Part shown: positions 26,301 to 33,781 of the stretch, in pieces
Position numbering within the stretch: position 1 is the first letter of the stretch
Layout: every line of letters starts with the position of its first letter
Assembly: GCA_008932935.1 (NCBI GenBank)
Contig: WBXD01000007.1
Location: 1 to 36,700 of the forward strand
Source: Verrucomicrobiota bacterium
GTDB taxonomy: Bacteria; Verrucomicrobiota; Verrucomicrobiia; Verrucomicrobiales; Akkermansiaceae
Length of the DNA: 36,700 nt
Direction: 5' to 3'
The notes under the pieces: model-generated
What the model was told of the DNA's origin: nothing
Database searches by the model: none
What the model saw: the letters and a program-made list of their open reading frames with translations, nothing else
Program-made: the position numbers and the translations under genes

Positions 26301-27852
26301 CGGCTTGGTCGATAGCACCTACACGCTCTCCGGCATCCTCAACTCTTTCGTTCCCGTGGCCAACGCGGCGTCAACCTCCGTCACCACCAATACCAACTCG
26401 GTGGTCTACGCCCTGGAGGGAGTGGTGACGACCAGCGGTGCGGGGTTGTCCTCGGGCGGCACGGTCAGCACCTCATCTCAGTGGTCGGGTGCCATCGCCA
26501 CCTTCAGGGCGGTCCCGGTTTCCCCGGTTGTCCGCGTGCAGTCCGCCACTGGAAATACGGGTGCCAGCGCCAGCACCAGTTTTAGCGTGACCCTCGGTGC
26601 AACCCCGGTGACCGGCAATACCCTTATCGCCGTGATTTCCACGCGCGCCGTATCGACGCAGAACGCGGTAAGCACCATCACCGGAGGCGGAGTCAATTGG
26701 TCACGCCAGAGAGCCGCAGGTTCTGTCACCGTGAATTCGGCCGAAATCTGGTATGGCACGCCCGTCGCCACAGGCACCACCGCCATTATCATCACGACTG
26801 CCGCCTCCGTTTTCGCGGCGGCTGTGGTCATGGAATACACCGGCGTGTTGGCCGGTACCGAAAGCCAGGCGGACGCACAAAACGTCGGTACTGCCTTGCT
26901 CACCGGGGGCAATAATACCTCACAAGCAAATGAATTGTGGATCGGTGGCTTCGGCTTGGTGGACAGCACCTACACGCTTTCCACCTTCACTGCCGGCTTC
27001 ACCCCAGTAGCCAACACCGCCTCCGCCAGTGCCACAGCCTCCGATAACTCCGCTGTTTATGCCATTGAAAAAATTGTTAATGCTACCGGCAATACCCAGG
27101 GCGGGGCCACACTCAGTACCTCGTCGCGATGGGCCGCATGTGTGGTGGCCTTCAAGGCCAAGCAACTGACGTTGGCGGGTGCCAATGCGGCCAACTACAC
27201 GCTCGCCGGCATGACCGGCTCGGTTGCGGTGACGGCACAGCCGCTGTCGGTGACGGCACCCTTGATTGCCGACAAGCCATACGATGGTTCGCCCGCCGCT
27301 GCTGCGGTTACCGTGGGGACGCTGTCGGGATTTGTCGCTACTGAAACCGTCAGCACGACGGCAACAGCAGCGAATTATCCGAGTGCCGCCGCCGGAACGT
27401 ATCCCGGCACGGTTATTACCTACACGCTCCACGATGGAACCAATGGCGGATTGGCCGCCAACTACAGTTTGGCCAATGGGACTGCAACCGGGACGATCAC
27501 CGGGGGGAATTCCTACATCACCTGGGCCAGCACACACGCCGGTGGCCAGGCGGCGAATCTTGATTTCGACAAAGACGGCATTCCCAATGGTGTGGAATAC
27601 TTCATGGGCGCGCCGGTCGGCGTCACCGCCAATCCTTCGGTGGTGACCGCCTCGGGAGTTAGAACCGTGACCTGGCCTCGCAATGCTGCCAATGGAGTCA
27701 CGTCTTGGTTGGTTCAGGTCTCAGATAACCTCGTCACTTGGACAAATGTCGTGCCGCCCAACTCGAGTATCGACACGGCTGATCCCTCCAAAGTGGTTTT
27801 CACCTTGCCCAGCGGCCCAACGAAATTCTGCCGCCTAGTGGTCACCCCGTAA
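23389..27852 (+). CDS. Large secreted surface/exoprotein with autotransporter-associated repeat, Ig-like and YDG-type domains
   Basis: Signal-peptide start at 23389 (MKPPRLSLALALCAILALPSAPAANQ). Autotransporter-associated repeat GSGTLTLSGVNTYAGTTTVSVGALAI; Ig-like GTVQFYDNGAALASAVTVNTSTGQASYATNGLLVGSHTISATYSG; YDG motif TLTGTKVYDGTATIAG. C-terminal LDFDKDGIPNGVEYFMGAPVG. Confidence 0.85.
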   Translation: MKPPRLSLALALCAILALPSAPAANQIKANTTTTLAAADWGGTMPGTADIGEFNNVISAANALGVTIDAGAGLSVGGLKFDNNLPGPVVFLSGGGILTLNTLNGTNLDLSTTNNDVTINAPVVLANNQIWTVNTGKTLTINGTITGTGITLTKSSNPGNLVIASTGNAFAALTLNLGQVTLNNSATMTLTGATYLEGGNASPIMLDVNNATFTTASMTTRDGQVVVEGTTGSIVMGGTLTMGTGDGRKSAIYLKNSGSIYGTSSTPKALSMGAGYTQQDTYFKLQDNTTASFSTAAVLNSANYCDGHGHGSVLELQDSSALTTTSDAFVVQNASDNGRSGTLYAYGQIYQHGGTLTVGGSLKLADNINAPSAGNGSGPTIFKVVAAYNLNSGTLKVAGQILGGNSSANYGLPFLNFHGGTLVYTGTTTQTDFINLSKTTGAYGKNGTANARIWESATIDTGAKDVTIAQSLMAPSGQGVSAIAITNLPTPNYVYYNNVPPWVYIDGGGGTGATAVATLDPATGKVNAIVVTNPGNNYTSKPTIELVRNDLIQTISAVDITLTTNTTGGSGAYHGDLAKLGSGTLTLSGVNTYAGTTTVSVGALAITNGYSLGAGPLVVAPGATVSLSNVSPAFVASLSLGGNAKANGTWGATGSAAANIDDTYFVGTGILTVGTGTTTATTLVTSGTPSVYGSSLTFTATVAPTPTGGTVQFYDNGAALASAVTVNTSTGQASYATNGLLVGSHTISATYSGTTGYVTSANTGIPQTVTQRPVTLTGTKVYDGTATIAGASMSVSNAVGSETVNLGSTFGILSGANVGSRTLSATNPVLRVQSATGSTGAVADVTLPVTLGSAPLNGNTLVAVISTRGTSAGRVSGISGGGVSWSRVSQSTGTAGTTTEIWYGPNVSAGTTAITITQGSLLSAAVVVEYGGLLTPTSFDVAGNNAGNSAAAVTGTSANTQQGSAELCVGGIGLVDSTYTLSGILNSFVPVANAASTSVTTNTNSVVYALEGVVTTSGAGLSSGGTVSTSSQWSGAIATFRAVPVSPVVRVQSATGNTGASASTSFSVTLGATPVTGNTLIAVISTRAVSTQNAVSTITGGGVNWSRQRAAGSVTVNSAEIWYGTPVATGTTAIIITTAASVFAAAVVMEYTGVLAGTESQADAQNVGTALLTGGNNTSQANELWIGGFGLVDSTYTLSTFTAGFTPVANTASASATASDNSAVYAIEKIVNATGNTQGGATLSTSSRWAACVVAFKAKQLTLAGANAANYTLAGMTGSVAVTAQPLSVTAPLIADKPYDGSPAAAAVTVGTLSGFVATETVSTTATAANYPSAAAGTYPGTVITYTLHDGTNGGLAANYSLANGTATGTITGGNSYITWASTHAGGQAANLDFDKDGIPNGVEYFMGAPVGVTANPSVVTASGVRTVTWPRNAANGVTSWLVQVSDNLVTWTNVVPPNSSIDTADPSKVVFTLPSGPTKFCRLVVTP
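25870..26526 (+). repeat. Tandem protein repeat copy 1 (~219 aa)
   Basis: VLRVQSATGSTGA...NTLVAVISTRG...SGISGGGVSWSR...EIWYGPNVSAGTTAITIT...AAVVVEYGG...GGIGLVDSTYTLS...FVPVANAAS...SSQWSGAIATFRA; collinear with the next repeat. Confidence 0.9.
26527..27162 (+). repeat. Tandem protein repeat copy 2 (~212 aa)
   Basis: VVRVQSATGNTGA...NTLIAVISTRA...STITGGGVNWSR...EIWYGTPVATGTTAIIIT...AAVVMEYTG...GGFGLVDSTYTLS...FTPVANTAS...SSRWAACVVAFKA; collinear with copy 1. Confidence 0.9.
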
Positions 27853-27984
27853 GCACGATCCAAATGCCCATCATATCCTAGACGTTAAACCCATCCCTCT
27901 TCAAACTGATCGCTTTTTTTACCCAACGCTCCTGCACCAGCAAGGCTTGAGCTTGGTTAAACATCTGGACGCAGGCCGGCTTTT

Positions 27985-28710
27985 GTGCAAAACTGCACTG
28001 TGGCTCTCGATACTGCAACACCCCCCGGTAAATTGATCTATCAGGCGATCGGCCTGCAGAAGCAATTCGACAATGGCAAGGTGGCCGCCTTGCGCGGCTT
28101 GGATTTGGAGATCCGGCAGGGGGAGTTTGTGGCGATTGTGGGCCAGAGCGGCTGCGGCAAGAGTACCTTGTTGCAGATGCTCGGCGCACTGGACAAGCCC
28201 AGTGCAGGCACGCTGAAGTACCGTGGCAACTCAATCCCCGACCTGCCAGATCCTGCGGCGTATCGCGCTCAACAGATTGGTTTCGTCTTCCAGGCGTTTC
28301 ATTTATTGCCGACTTTCACCGTCTTGGAGAACGTCCAAATCCCCATGTTCGGCGGCAATTTATCACGCCCACAGCGCAAGGCTGGGGCCGCTGAATTGTT
28401 AGAATCCGTCGGCCTCGGGCATAGGTTCAATCATTATCCATCCGAACTGTCCGGTGGCGAACGCCAGCGCGTCGCCATCGCCCGCGGCCTTGCTAACAAG
28501 CCTGGCGTGGTCTTGGCGGACGAACCGACCGGCAATCTCGACAGTGAAAGCGCCCTCCAGATCATTGACCTGCTGCTGGATCTTCACCGCAAGTTAGGTG
28601 TGACGCTGGTGCTCGTCACCCATGACCTGAGCATCGCCGCACGCGCCTCGCGCATCATCCGGATGAAAGACGGTCGCGTGATCTCGGACCAAGCCACGCC
28701 CACCAACTAA
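27985..28710 (+). CDS. ABC transporter ATP-binding protein (LolD/MacB type)
   Basis: 241 aa with GTG start. Walker A GQSGCGKSTLLQMLG; signature ELSGGERQRVAIARGLANKPGVVLADEPTGNLDS; H-loop LVLVTHDLSIA. Confidence 0.93.
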   Translation: MQNCTVALDTATPPGKLIYQAIGLQKQFDNGKVAALRGLDLEIRQGEFVAIVGQSGCGKSTLLQMLGALDKPSAGTLKYRGNSIPDLPDPAAYRAQQIGFVFQAFHLLPTFTVLENVQIPMFGGNLSRPQRKAGAAELLESVGLGHRFNHYPSELSGGERQRVAIARGLANKPGVVLADEPTGNLDSESALQIIDLLLDLHRKLGVTLVLVTHDLSIAARASRIIRMKDGRVISDQATPTN

Positions 28711-28722
28711 CACCTAACTGCC

Positions 28723-29838
28723 ATGACGTTTTTTACCATCGTTCTCCGCAGCTTGACTCGGCGCCCTGTTCGCACTGGTCTGACCTTGGTTGGCATTTCC
28801 ATCGGCATCGCCGCCGTCGTCACCCTCGTCGGCATGGCTTGGGGCTATGAAAAGGGCGTCGCCAACCAATTGGACGCCGTGGGGACCGACGTGGTGGTGA
28901 GCAACATGAGCGGCGGCTTGATGCCCAAGGTGTTTAATGAATCGCTGAAGGCAAAAGTCGCCACGCTGCCGCGGGTGGTAGATGCCACATCCATCTTGAT
29001 GCAGATGTTGAGTGTGGAGGATGCTCCTATCATGATGATATCGGGCCGAGAGTGGGGCGGCTTCGCCTGGCAAAAAATGTCACTGCTCGAGGGCCGCATG
29101 CCCAAAAACGCTGCCGAAAAGGCCGTGGTCCTCGGCACCCTCGCCGCCGAGGTGCTCAAAAAAAAAGTGGGCGACACCGTCCAAATCGAGGTCGAGGAGT
29201 TGCCCGTCGTCGGCATTGTGGACGGACATGCATTGATGGAAAATGGCACCATCTTCCTGTCCCTGAAGGTGATGCAAGAGGTCACGGGCAATGACGGCAA
29301 AATCAATTTTGTGAACATTAGGGCAATTCCTAACACATCGAAAGCGCAAATCAATCAGCTGTGTAGGGACATCCATGGCATTTTTCCGGAAGGTCGGGCG
29401 ATGGTCTCGACCGAGGTGGTTGGCACCAGCCAAGGGTTTCGTGTGATCCGGGCCATCAGTTGGAGTACCTCACTGCTGGCCATTATCGTGGGCGTGCTCG
29501 GCGTGATGAACACCATGCTCATGACCGTGTTTGAGCGCACTCACGAAATCGGCATTCTGTTAGCCGTGGGCTGGCGGCGGCGGCGGATTGTGGCCATGGT
29601 GCTGTGCGAGTCCGCGCTGTTAGGTTTGCTCGGTGGCCTCGTCGGCGTGGGTCTCGGGGTGCTTGGCCTCGTTACCTTGGGCGCCTCGCCCGGCGTGCGT
29701 GGCTTCATTGAGCCGGATCTCAACCCGCAACTGATGCTCATTTCCATCGCCATCTCCGTTGTTGTCGGCGTGATCAGCGGTCTGTATCCGGCGTGGCGCA
29801 GTTCACGCCTCACGCCGAGTGTTGCACTGCAAAGTTAA
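28723..29838 (+). CDS. ABC transporter permease (MacB/FtsX family)
   Basis: 371 aa; N-terminal RSLTRRPVRTGLTLVGISIGIAAVVTLVG; C-terminal LLAIIVGVLGVMNTMLMTVFERTHEIGILLAVGWRRRRIVAMVLCESALLGLLGGLVG...SGLYPAWRSSRLTPSVALQS. Confidence 0.93.
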   Translation: MTFFTIVLRSLTRRPVRTGLTLVGISIGIAAVVTLVGMAWGYEKGVANQLDAVGTDVVVSNMSGGLMPKVFNESLKAKVATLPRVVDATSILMQMLSVEDAPIMMISGREWGGFAWQKMSLLEGRMPKNAAEKAVVLGTLAAEVLKKKVGDTVQIEVEELPVVGIVDGHALMENGTIFLSLKVMQEVTGNDGKINFVNIRAIPNTSKAQINQLCRDIHGIFPEGRAMVSTEVVGTSQGFRVIRAISWSTSLLAIIVGVLGVMNTMLMTVFERTHEIGILLAVGWRRRRIVAMVLCESALLGLLGGLVGVGLGVLGLVTLGASPGVRGFIEPDLNPQLMLISIAISVVVGVISGLYPAWRSSRLTPSVALQS

Positions 29839-29853
29839 CTCCAATTTGCTCAT

Positions 29854-30645
29854 ATGAAATCGCTGCTTCGTTCTATTCTTCACGCCTTGCCCGCTGCTGC
29901 GCTGCTGGTGGCAGTCGCGGGTGCCCAGGATGCCACGCCATCACCTCGCGAACTCGCCGCACAACTCAGCAGCAGCATTCAGGATGGGTCGTCAGTTTTG
30001 CGCGTGAAAATGGAGATTAACGCTGCAAGTGGCGGTGGCAAGACGGTGTTGCAGATTCAAGTGAAGTCGCTGCGCAGCAAGAATTCCACGGATTTAATTT
30101 ATCAGATTCTCTGGCCCAAGGAGCGCAAGGGCGAGTCATTCCTCCTGCACAAGTCAGCCGGTCGCGCTCCTAGCGGCACACTATTCACCCCGCCTGCCGC
30201 GATGCTGCCTGTGACCGCAGCAAAAATCAAGGATGGCGTCTTCAGCAGCGATCTTGCGTACGAGGATCTGGTGGAGAATTTCTTCGCGTGGGAGAAGCAA
30301 GCCAGTGTCGGTTCCGAGGTCATTAATCGGGTGCCTTGCCAAATCCTCGAATCCAAGCCGGGCAAGGGGGATGATACTGGCTATTCGCAGGTGCGCAGTT
30401 GGATCGATACCAAGCTCATGGTCACCATGCGTGTGGAGAAATACAAGGGCGCAGGCAAGCTGGCAAAACGCATTGATACCACCCGGGTGTCCAAGGACGA
30501 TACCGGCAAATGGATTGGCTCGAGCTTCTCACTGCAGCGGCCAGGGCAGAATTCCACCACGGCAATCGAAGGCTCCAACAGCAAACATGGCATGACTTTC
30601 TCCGCCACTGATTTCACCCCGGAGGCTCTCCGAACTCTCAAGTAA
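29854..30645 (+). CDS. LolA-like outer-membrane lipoprotein-sorting family protein
   Basis: 263 aa with signal peptide. Residues such as LIYQILWPKERKGESFLLHKSAGRAPSGTLFTPP...MLPVTAAKIKDGVFSSDLAYEDLVENFF...SKPGKGDDTGYSQVRSWIDTKLMVTMRVEKYK resemble the LolA-like sorting family found with MacB/FtsX transporters. Confidence 0.8.
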   Translation: MKSLLRSILHALPAAALLVAVAGAQDATPSPRELAAQLSSSIQDGSSVLRVKMEINAASGGGKTVLQIQVKSLRSKNSTDLIYQILWPKERKGESFLLHKSAGRAPSGTLFTPPAAMLPVTAAKIKDGVFSSDLAYEDLVENFFAWEKQASVGSEVINRVPCQILESKPGKGDDTGYSQVRSWIDTKLMVTMRVEKYKGAGKLAKRIDTTRVSKDDTGKWIGSSFSLQRPGQNSTTAIEGSNSKHGMTFSATDFTPEALRTLK

Positions 30646-30653
30646 TCAGATAT

Positions 30654-31763
30654 ATGTTAGATATTAAGCCAATGGATGCCGTGACGGCGCTGTATGCGGA
30701 AGATGAGCACGATTTGGCCGAGGCCATCGTCGCCAGCTTGAGCCGCGCCATTTTCCGCGGGCGCGACACCAAGCCGGCCGGCAGGGGAGGGGTTCTTATC
30801 GGACAGCTCTCTCACCAGGTGGTGAACTGGACTACCAAGGCCATGTCCTCGGTGGATGGGGATGCCATCACACTCTATAGGAATCCGCTGTTTGAGCGCT
30901 CCGGCCATCCCTACGCGAGGTCGCTGCTGGCATCATCCCAGCGCGACACTGTCGCGCTGGTGGAAGGCGGAGATCCGATGAATGGTCCGTACATGATGCT
31001 CTCACCGGAGATTCGCAAAAACAGCGGCTGGTGGGACCGGGTGTTTTTCGAGTCTGTCCAGAGCAAGGATGTGCAGTTGCGCTTCACACTGGAAACCCGG
31101 GCAACCTACAGCGCCGCCAAGCAGGTGTTAGACCAGGGTGCATCCATCCGCATCAAGGCGGTGGCCGCCGGGACCGGCCTGAGCCTGATTTTGGCCTACG
31201 ACCAGCTCATACGTGAGGGTTGCGATCCGCGTGCGATCACCGCCGTGATCACCGACCGGGACCCTGCCAACATCGCCAAATGCAACCGTCTTCTAGCCAA
31301 ATTAGCCAGCACCCGCAACCCCCACCATGTCGGCGGGCATGGCTATGGGATTTTCGCCATGACCGAGGATGTCTGCGCCGCGCCAGATCCGTTGGTGACG
31401 GCTCTCCATGCACCTTACAACATTGTCACTGCCATCGGCATCCTCGAGTATTTTCAAGGTGTCTCGCATGGCACGACCGAGCAGCGCTTGCGCCTCCATG
31501 AACCCGCAGAACCCTTCTCGGCCACCCATTTGGTCGCCCAACTGGCCGCAATGACCACCCACCGCGGCCATCTGATCATGAATACCTACCGCGATCATTC
31601 CTCCATCCGAATCCTCGAACTCTTCGGCAAACGCTTCGATTTTCGTGACCGCAAGCATCTGCGCAACTTGCTCGCGCCGCTGCATTTCCGACCATTCCAT
31701 CTCGCGGGATCCGGTCACATTTATGACGTCGAGGTTTTTGAAAAATTCGCAATTGGCGAGTGA
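30654..31763 (+). CDS. Putative class I SAM-dependent methyltransferase-like protein
   Basis: 369 aa; SAM-fold-like IRIKAVAAGTGLSLILAYDQL followed by AITAVITDRDPANIAKCNRLL; C-terminal HRGHLIMNTYRDH. Family call from motif impression only. Confidence 0.5.
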   Translation: MLDIKPMDAVTALYAEDEHDLAEAIVASLSRAIFRGRDTKPAGRGGVLIGQLSHQVVNWTTKAMSSVDGDAITLYRNPLFERSGHPYARSLLASSQRDTVALVEGGDPMNGPYMMLSPEIRKNSGWWDRVFFESVQSKDVQLRFTLETRATYSAAKQVLDQGASIRIKAVAAGTGLSLILAYDQLIREGCDPRAITAVITDRDPANIAKCNRLLAKLASTRNPHHVGGHGYGIFAMTEDVCAAPDPLVTALHAPYNIVTAIGILEYFQGVSHGTTEQRLRLHEPAEPFSATHLVAQLAAMTTHRGHLIMNTYRDHSSIRILELFGKRFDFRDRKHLRNLLAPLHFRPFHLAGSGHIYDVEVFEKFAIGE

Positions 31764-31831
31764 TATCGGCTATATTCATGATTCCGAGGCTGCCTAACAT
31801 TGTAATAAATAACTCTTCAATTGACCCCATC

Positions 31832-33484
31832 ATGAAATCCGCCATCCCTCTGGTCCTCGGCCTCGTGCTCGCCACGTTAGCCTGTAAAAATTATTCCACC
31901 GTGACCCATGTCCAACCGGCATACCGATCCAAGACCCCCGCCGGTCAGATTCTGGCAACATCTCTCAAGCAACCCTCCACCCAATACCTAGTCCAGATGG
32001 GCCATTTCTTGGATGCCGCATCCGCCGCCGGCAGCGCCCTGCAACAAAACCCGAACGACACTCAAGCACGACTTGACTACAATTTCGCGGTGGCACGTAT
32101 TTTTGGCCTCATCGACGATGCGGGCCTCGAACCGTGGAAAGCATCGCTACACTGCCCGGGAGCCCGCCAAGTCTGGAATTTATCACTCAAACGCAGTCCG
32201 CAGCCCCAACGGAACCCATCCAATTATAAAATCGAACCTGCCGATATCTATCATTTCGAGGGTTCCCTCGTTGACCGGCGAATCGTCAAGGACGGCCTCG
32301 GTGCACCGCTGGTAGTCATGAGTAAGGGCGCCAATCCAAAGCTGTTAGATCCTTTTGCCCAAGGCAAACACATTTACTACGGAATGACCGGCGTGATTGA
32401 TTTTTCGGGCACCCAATGCGTTGCGCAATTCATCGATCCGCTCGCATCTGAGACGGTGCCTTTCGCAGGCCACACCTATCTGCTTGCCGCAGATTTCTCA
32501 GCACCCCTAGCGCTCGCCTTGGCGGATTTGAAGCCCCGCAAGACTGAAATTGAAGGCATGTTTAAGCCGGAGGAGTTTCAAACCAAGATCCGCCTAGCGC
32601 GCTTGCAACCATACGACCCGAATAAAATCCCCATCCTCTGCATCCACGGCCTCGGCGACTCCCAGGCAACTTGGGCACCCTTGATCCAATCCCTCCGCGG
32701 CGACCCCGTCATCCGCAAAAATTTCCAATTCTGGTTTTTCAGCTACCCCACCGGCTATCCCTATCCGCTAACCGCGGCAGTGCTCCGCAGGCGCATGGAT
32801 GCAATCACCGCCTACTATCCGCAGCATAAGAAAGTCGTCGTCATCGGTCACAGCATGGGCGGCATGATCAGCCGAACCTTGATCACCGACAGCCGCATGA
32901 CGCTGTGGAACGCCATCTACGACCGCCCGCCCGCAAAAATGCCGTTTTCCGTCGAGACTCGCCAAGTGATGAGCGAGTCCTTGATTTTCAAACACCGCAG
33001 CGATGTCTCCCGCGTCATCTTCATGTCACCCTCCCACCGTGGTGCCGATATGGCAACGAGCTTCTGGGGCCGTATTGGATCGATTATCATCGGCGACCCC
33101 AAAGACGTGGTTCCAGACGAAGCCAAAGTGCTGGCCATGGCCAAACCCAACTCCACCGGTGAACAACTCACCCGCATGCCTAACAGTATCGACATGCTCG
33201 ATCCCAAAAACCGCTTCGTCACCACTCTTGCGGGTATCCGCCTAACACCTGGAATTCCCTTCCACACCATCCTCGGTGACCGCGGCAAAGGCGGCAATCT
33301 TAACCACGTCCCACCGGTTAGCACGGATGGCCTAGTGCCCTACTGGAGCAGCCATCTCGACGGCGCGAAGAGCGAACTGATCATCCCCTGTAACCATTGG
33401 ACAAACCAACACCCGCTCGGTATCGCCGAAGTTGATAGGATTCTCCACGAGCATTTGAAAAAATTCGCCCCCCCGGCTTCGTAA
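31832..33484 (+). CDS. Lipoprotein alpha/beta-hydrolase (PGAP1/lipase-like)
   Basis: ORF listed from 31760; ATG at 31832 gives MKSAIPLVLGLVLATLACKNYST with a lipobox-like LATLAC. Catalytic region IPILCIHGLGDSQATWAPLIQSLRGD and VVVIGHSMGGMISRTLI. Confidence 0.85.
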   Translation: MKSAIPLVLGLVLATLACKNYSTVTHVQPAYRSKTPAGQILATSLKQPSTQYLVQMGHFLDAASAAGSALQQNPNDTQARLDYNFAVARIFGLIDDAGLEPWKASLHCPGARQVWNLSLKRSPQPQRNPSNYKIEPADIYHFEGSLVDRRIVKDGLGAPLVVMSKGANPKLLDPFAQGKHIYYGMTGVIDFSGTQCVAQFIDPLASETVPFAGHTYLLAADFSAPLALALADLKPRKTEIEGMFKPEEFQTKIRLARLQPYDPNKIPILCIHGLGDSQATWAPLIQSLRGDPVIRKNFQFWFFSYPTGYPYPLTAAVLRRRMDAITAYYPQHKKVVVIGHSMGGMISRTLITDSRMTLWNAIYDRPPAKMPFSVETRQVMSESLIFKHRSDVSRVIFMSPSHRGADMATSFWGRIGSIIIGDPKDVVPDEAKVLAMAKPNSTGEQLTRMPNSIDMLDPKNRFVTTLAGIRLTPGIPFHTILGDRGKGGNLNHVPPVSTDGLVPYWSSHLDGAKSELIIPCNHWTNQHPLGIAEVDRILHEHLKKFAPPAS

Positions 33485-33781
33485 CCGAATCCTTCCAAGG
33501 CCCAGCCAGCGTGCTCTGCGCATGTAACCGCCCGAGCACCGAACCGCCAAGTACACTCCACGCCAGTACAGCACTGTGAATTGCCAGCCAATAATTTTTC
33601 ATAACGGCCCGAGACTAAGCCGGCGACTATCCAGACGCAAGTGCCTAACCCTTCCCAACATGCAATGGCTTTCCTGGTGAAAGTCGTCGGCCGCCGGAGG
33701 CCGGACCCTGGGGCGAAAAAAAAGTGGGGTTGACAGCTATGCGGTGAATCAGCACAACCTCTGTCCGCAAGCCACGCAACC

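Noticed and set aside
25870-27162. CRISPR-like or non-coding tandem repeat
   Set aside because: Repeats are ~650 bp, diverged and maintained in reading frame, so they are protein-domain repeats.
33690-33740. Possible terminator/promoter (CGGCC-GCCGGA-GGCCG hairpin, A-run and TTGACA)
   Set aside because: Stem is short, not followed by a T-tract on the plus strand, and no convincing -10 follows TTGACA; too weak to list as a feature.
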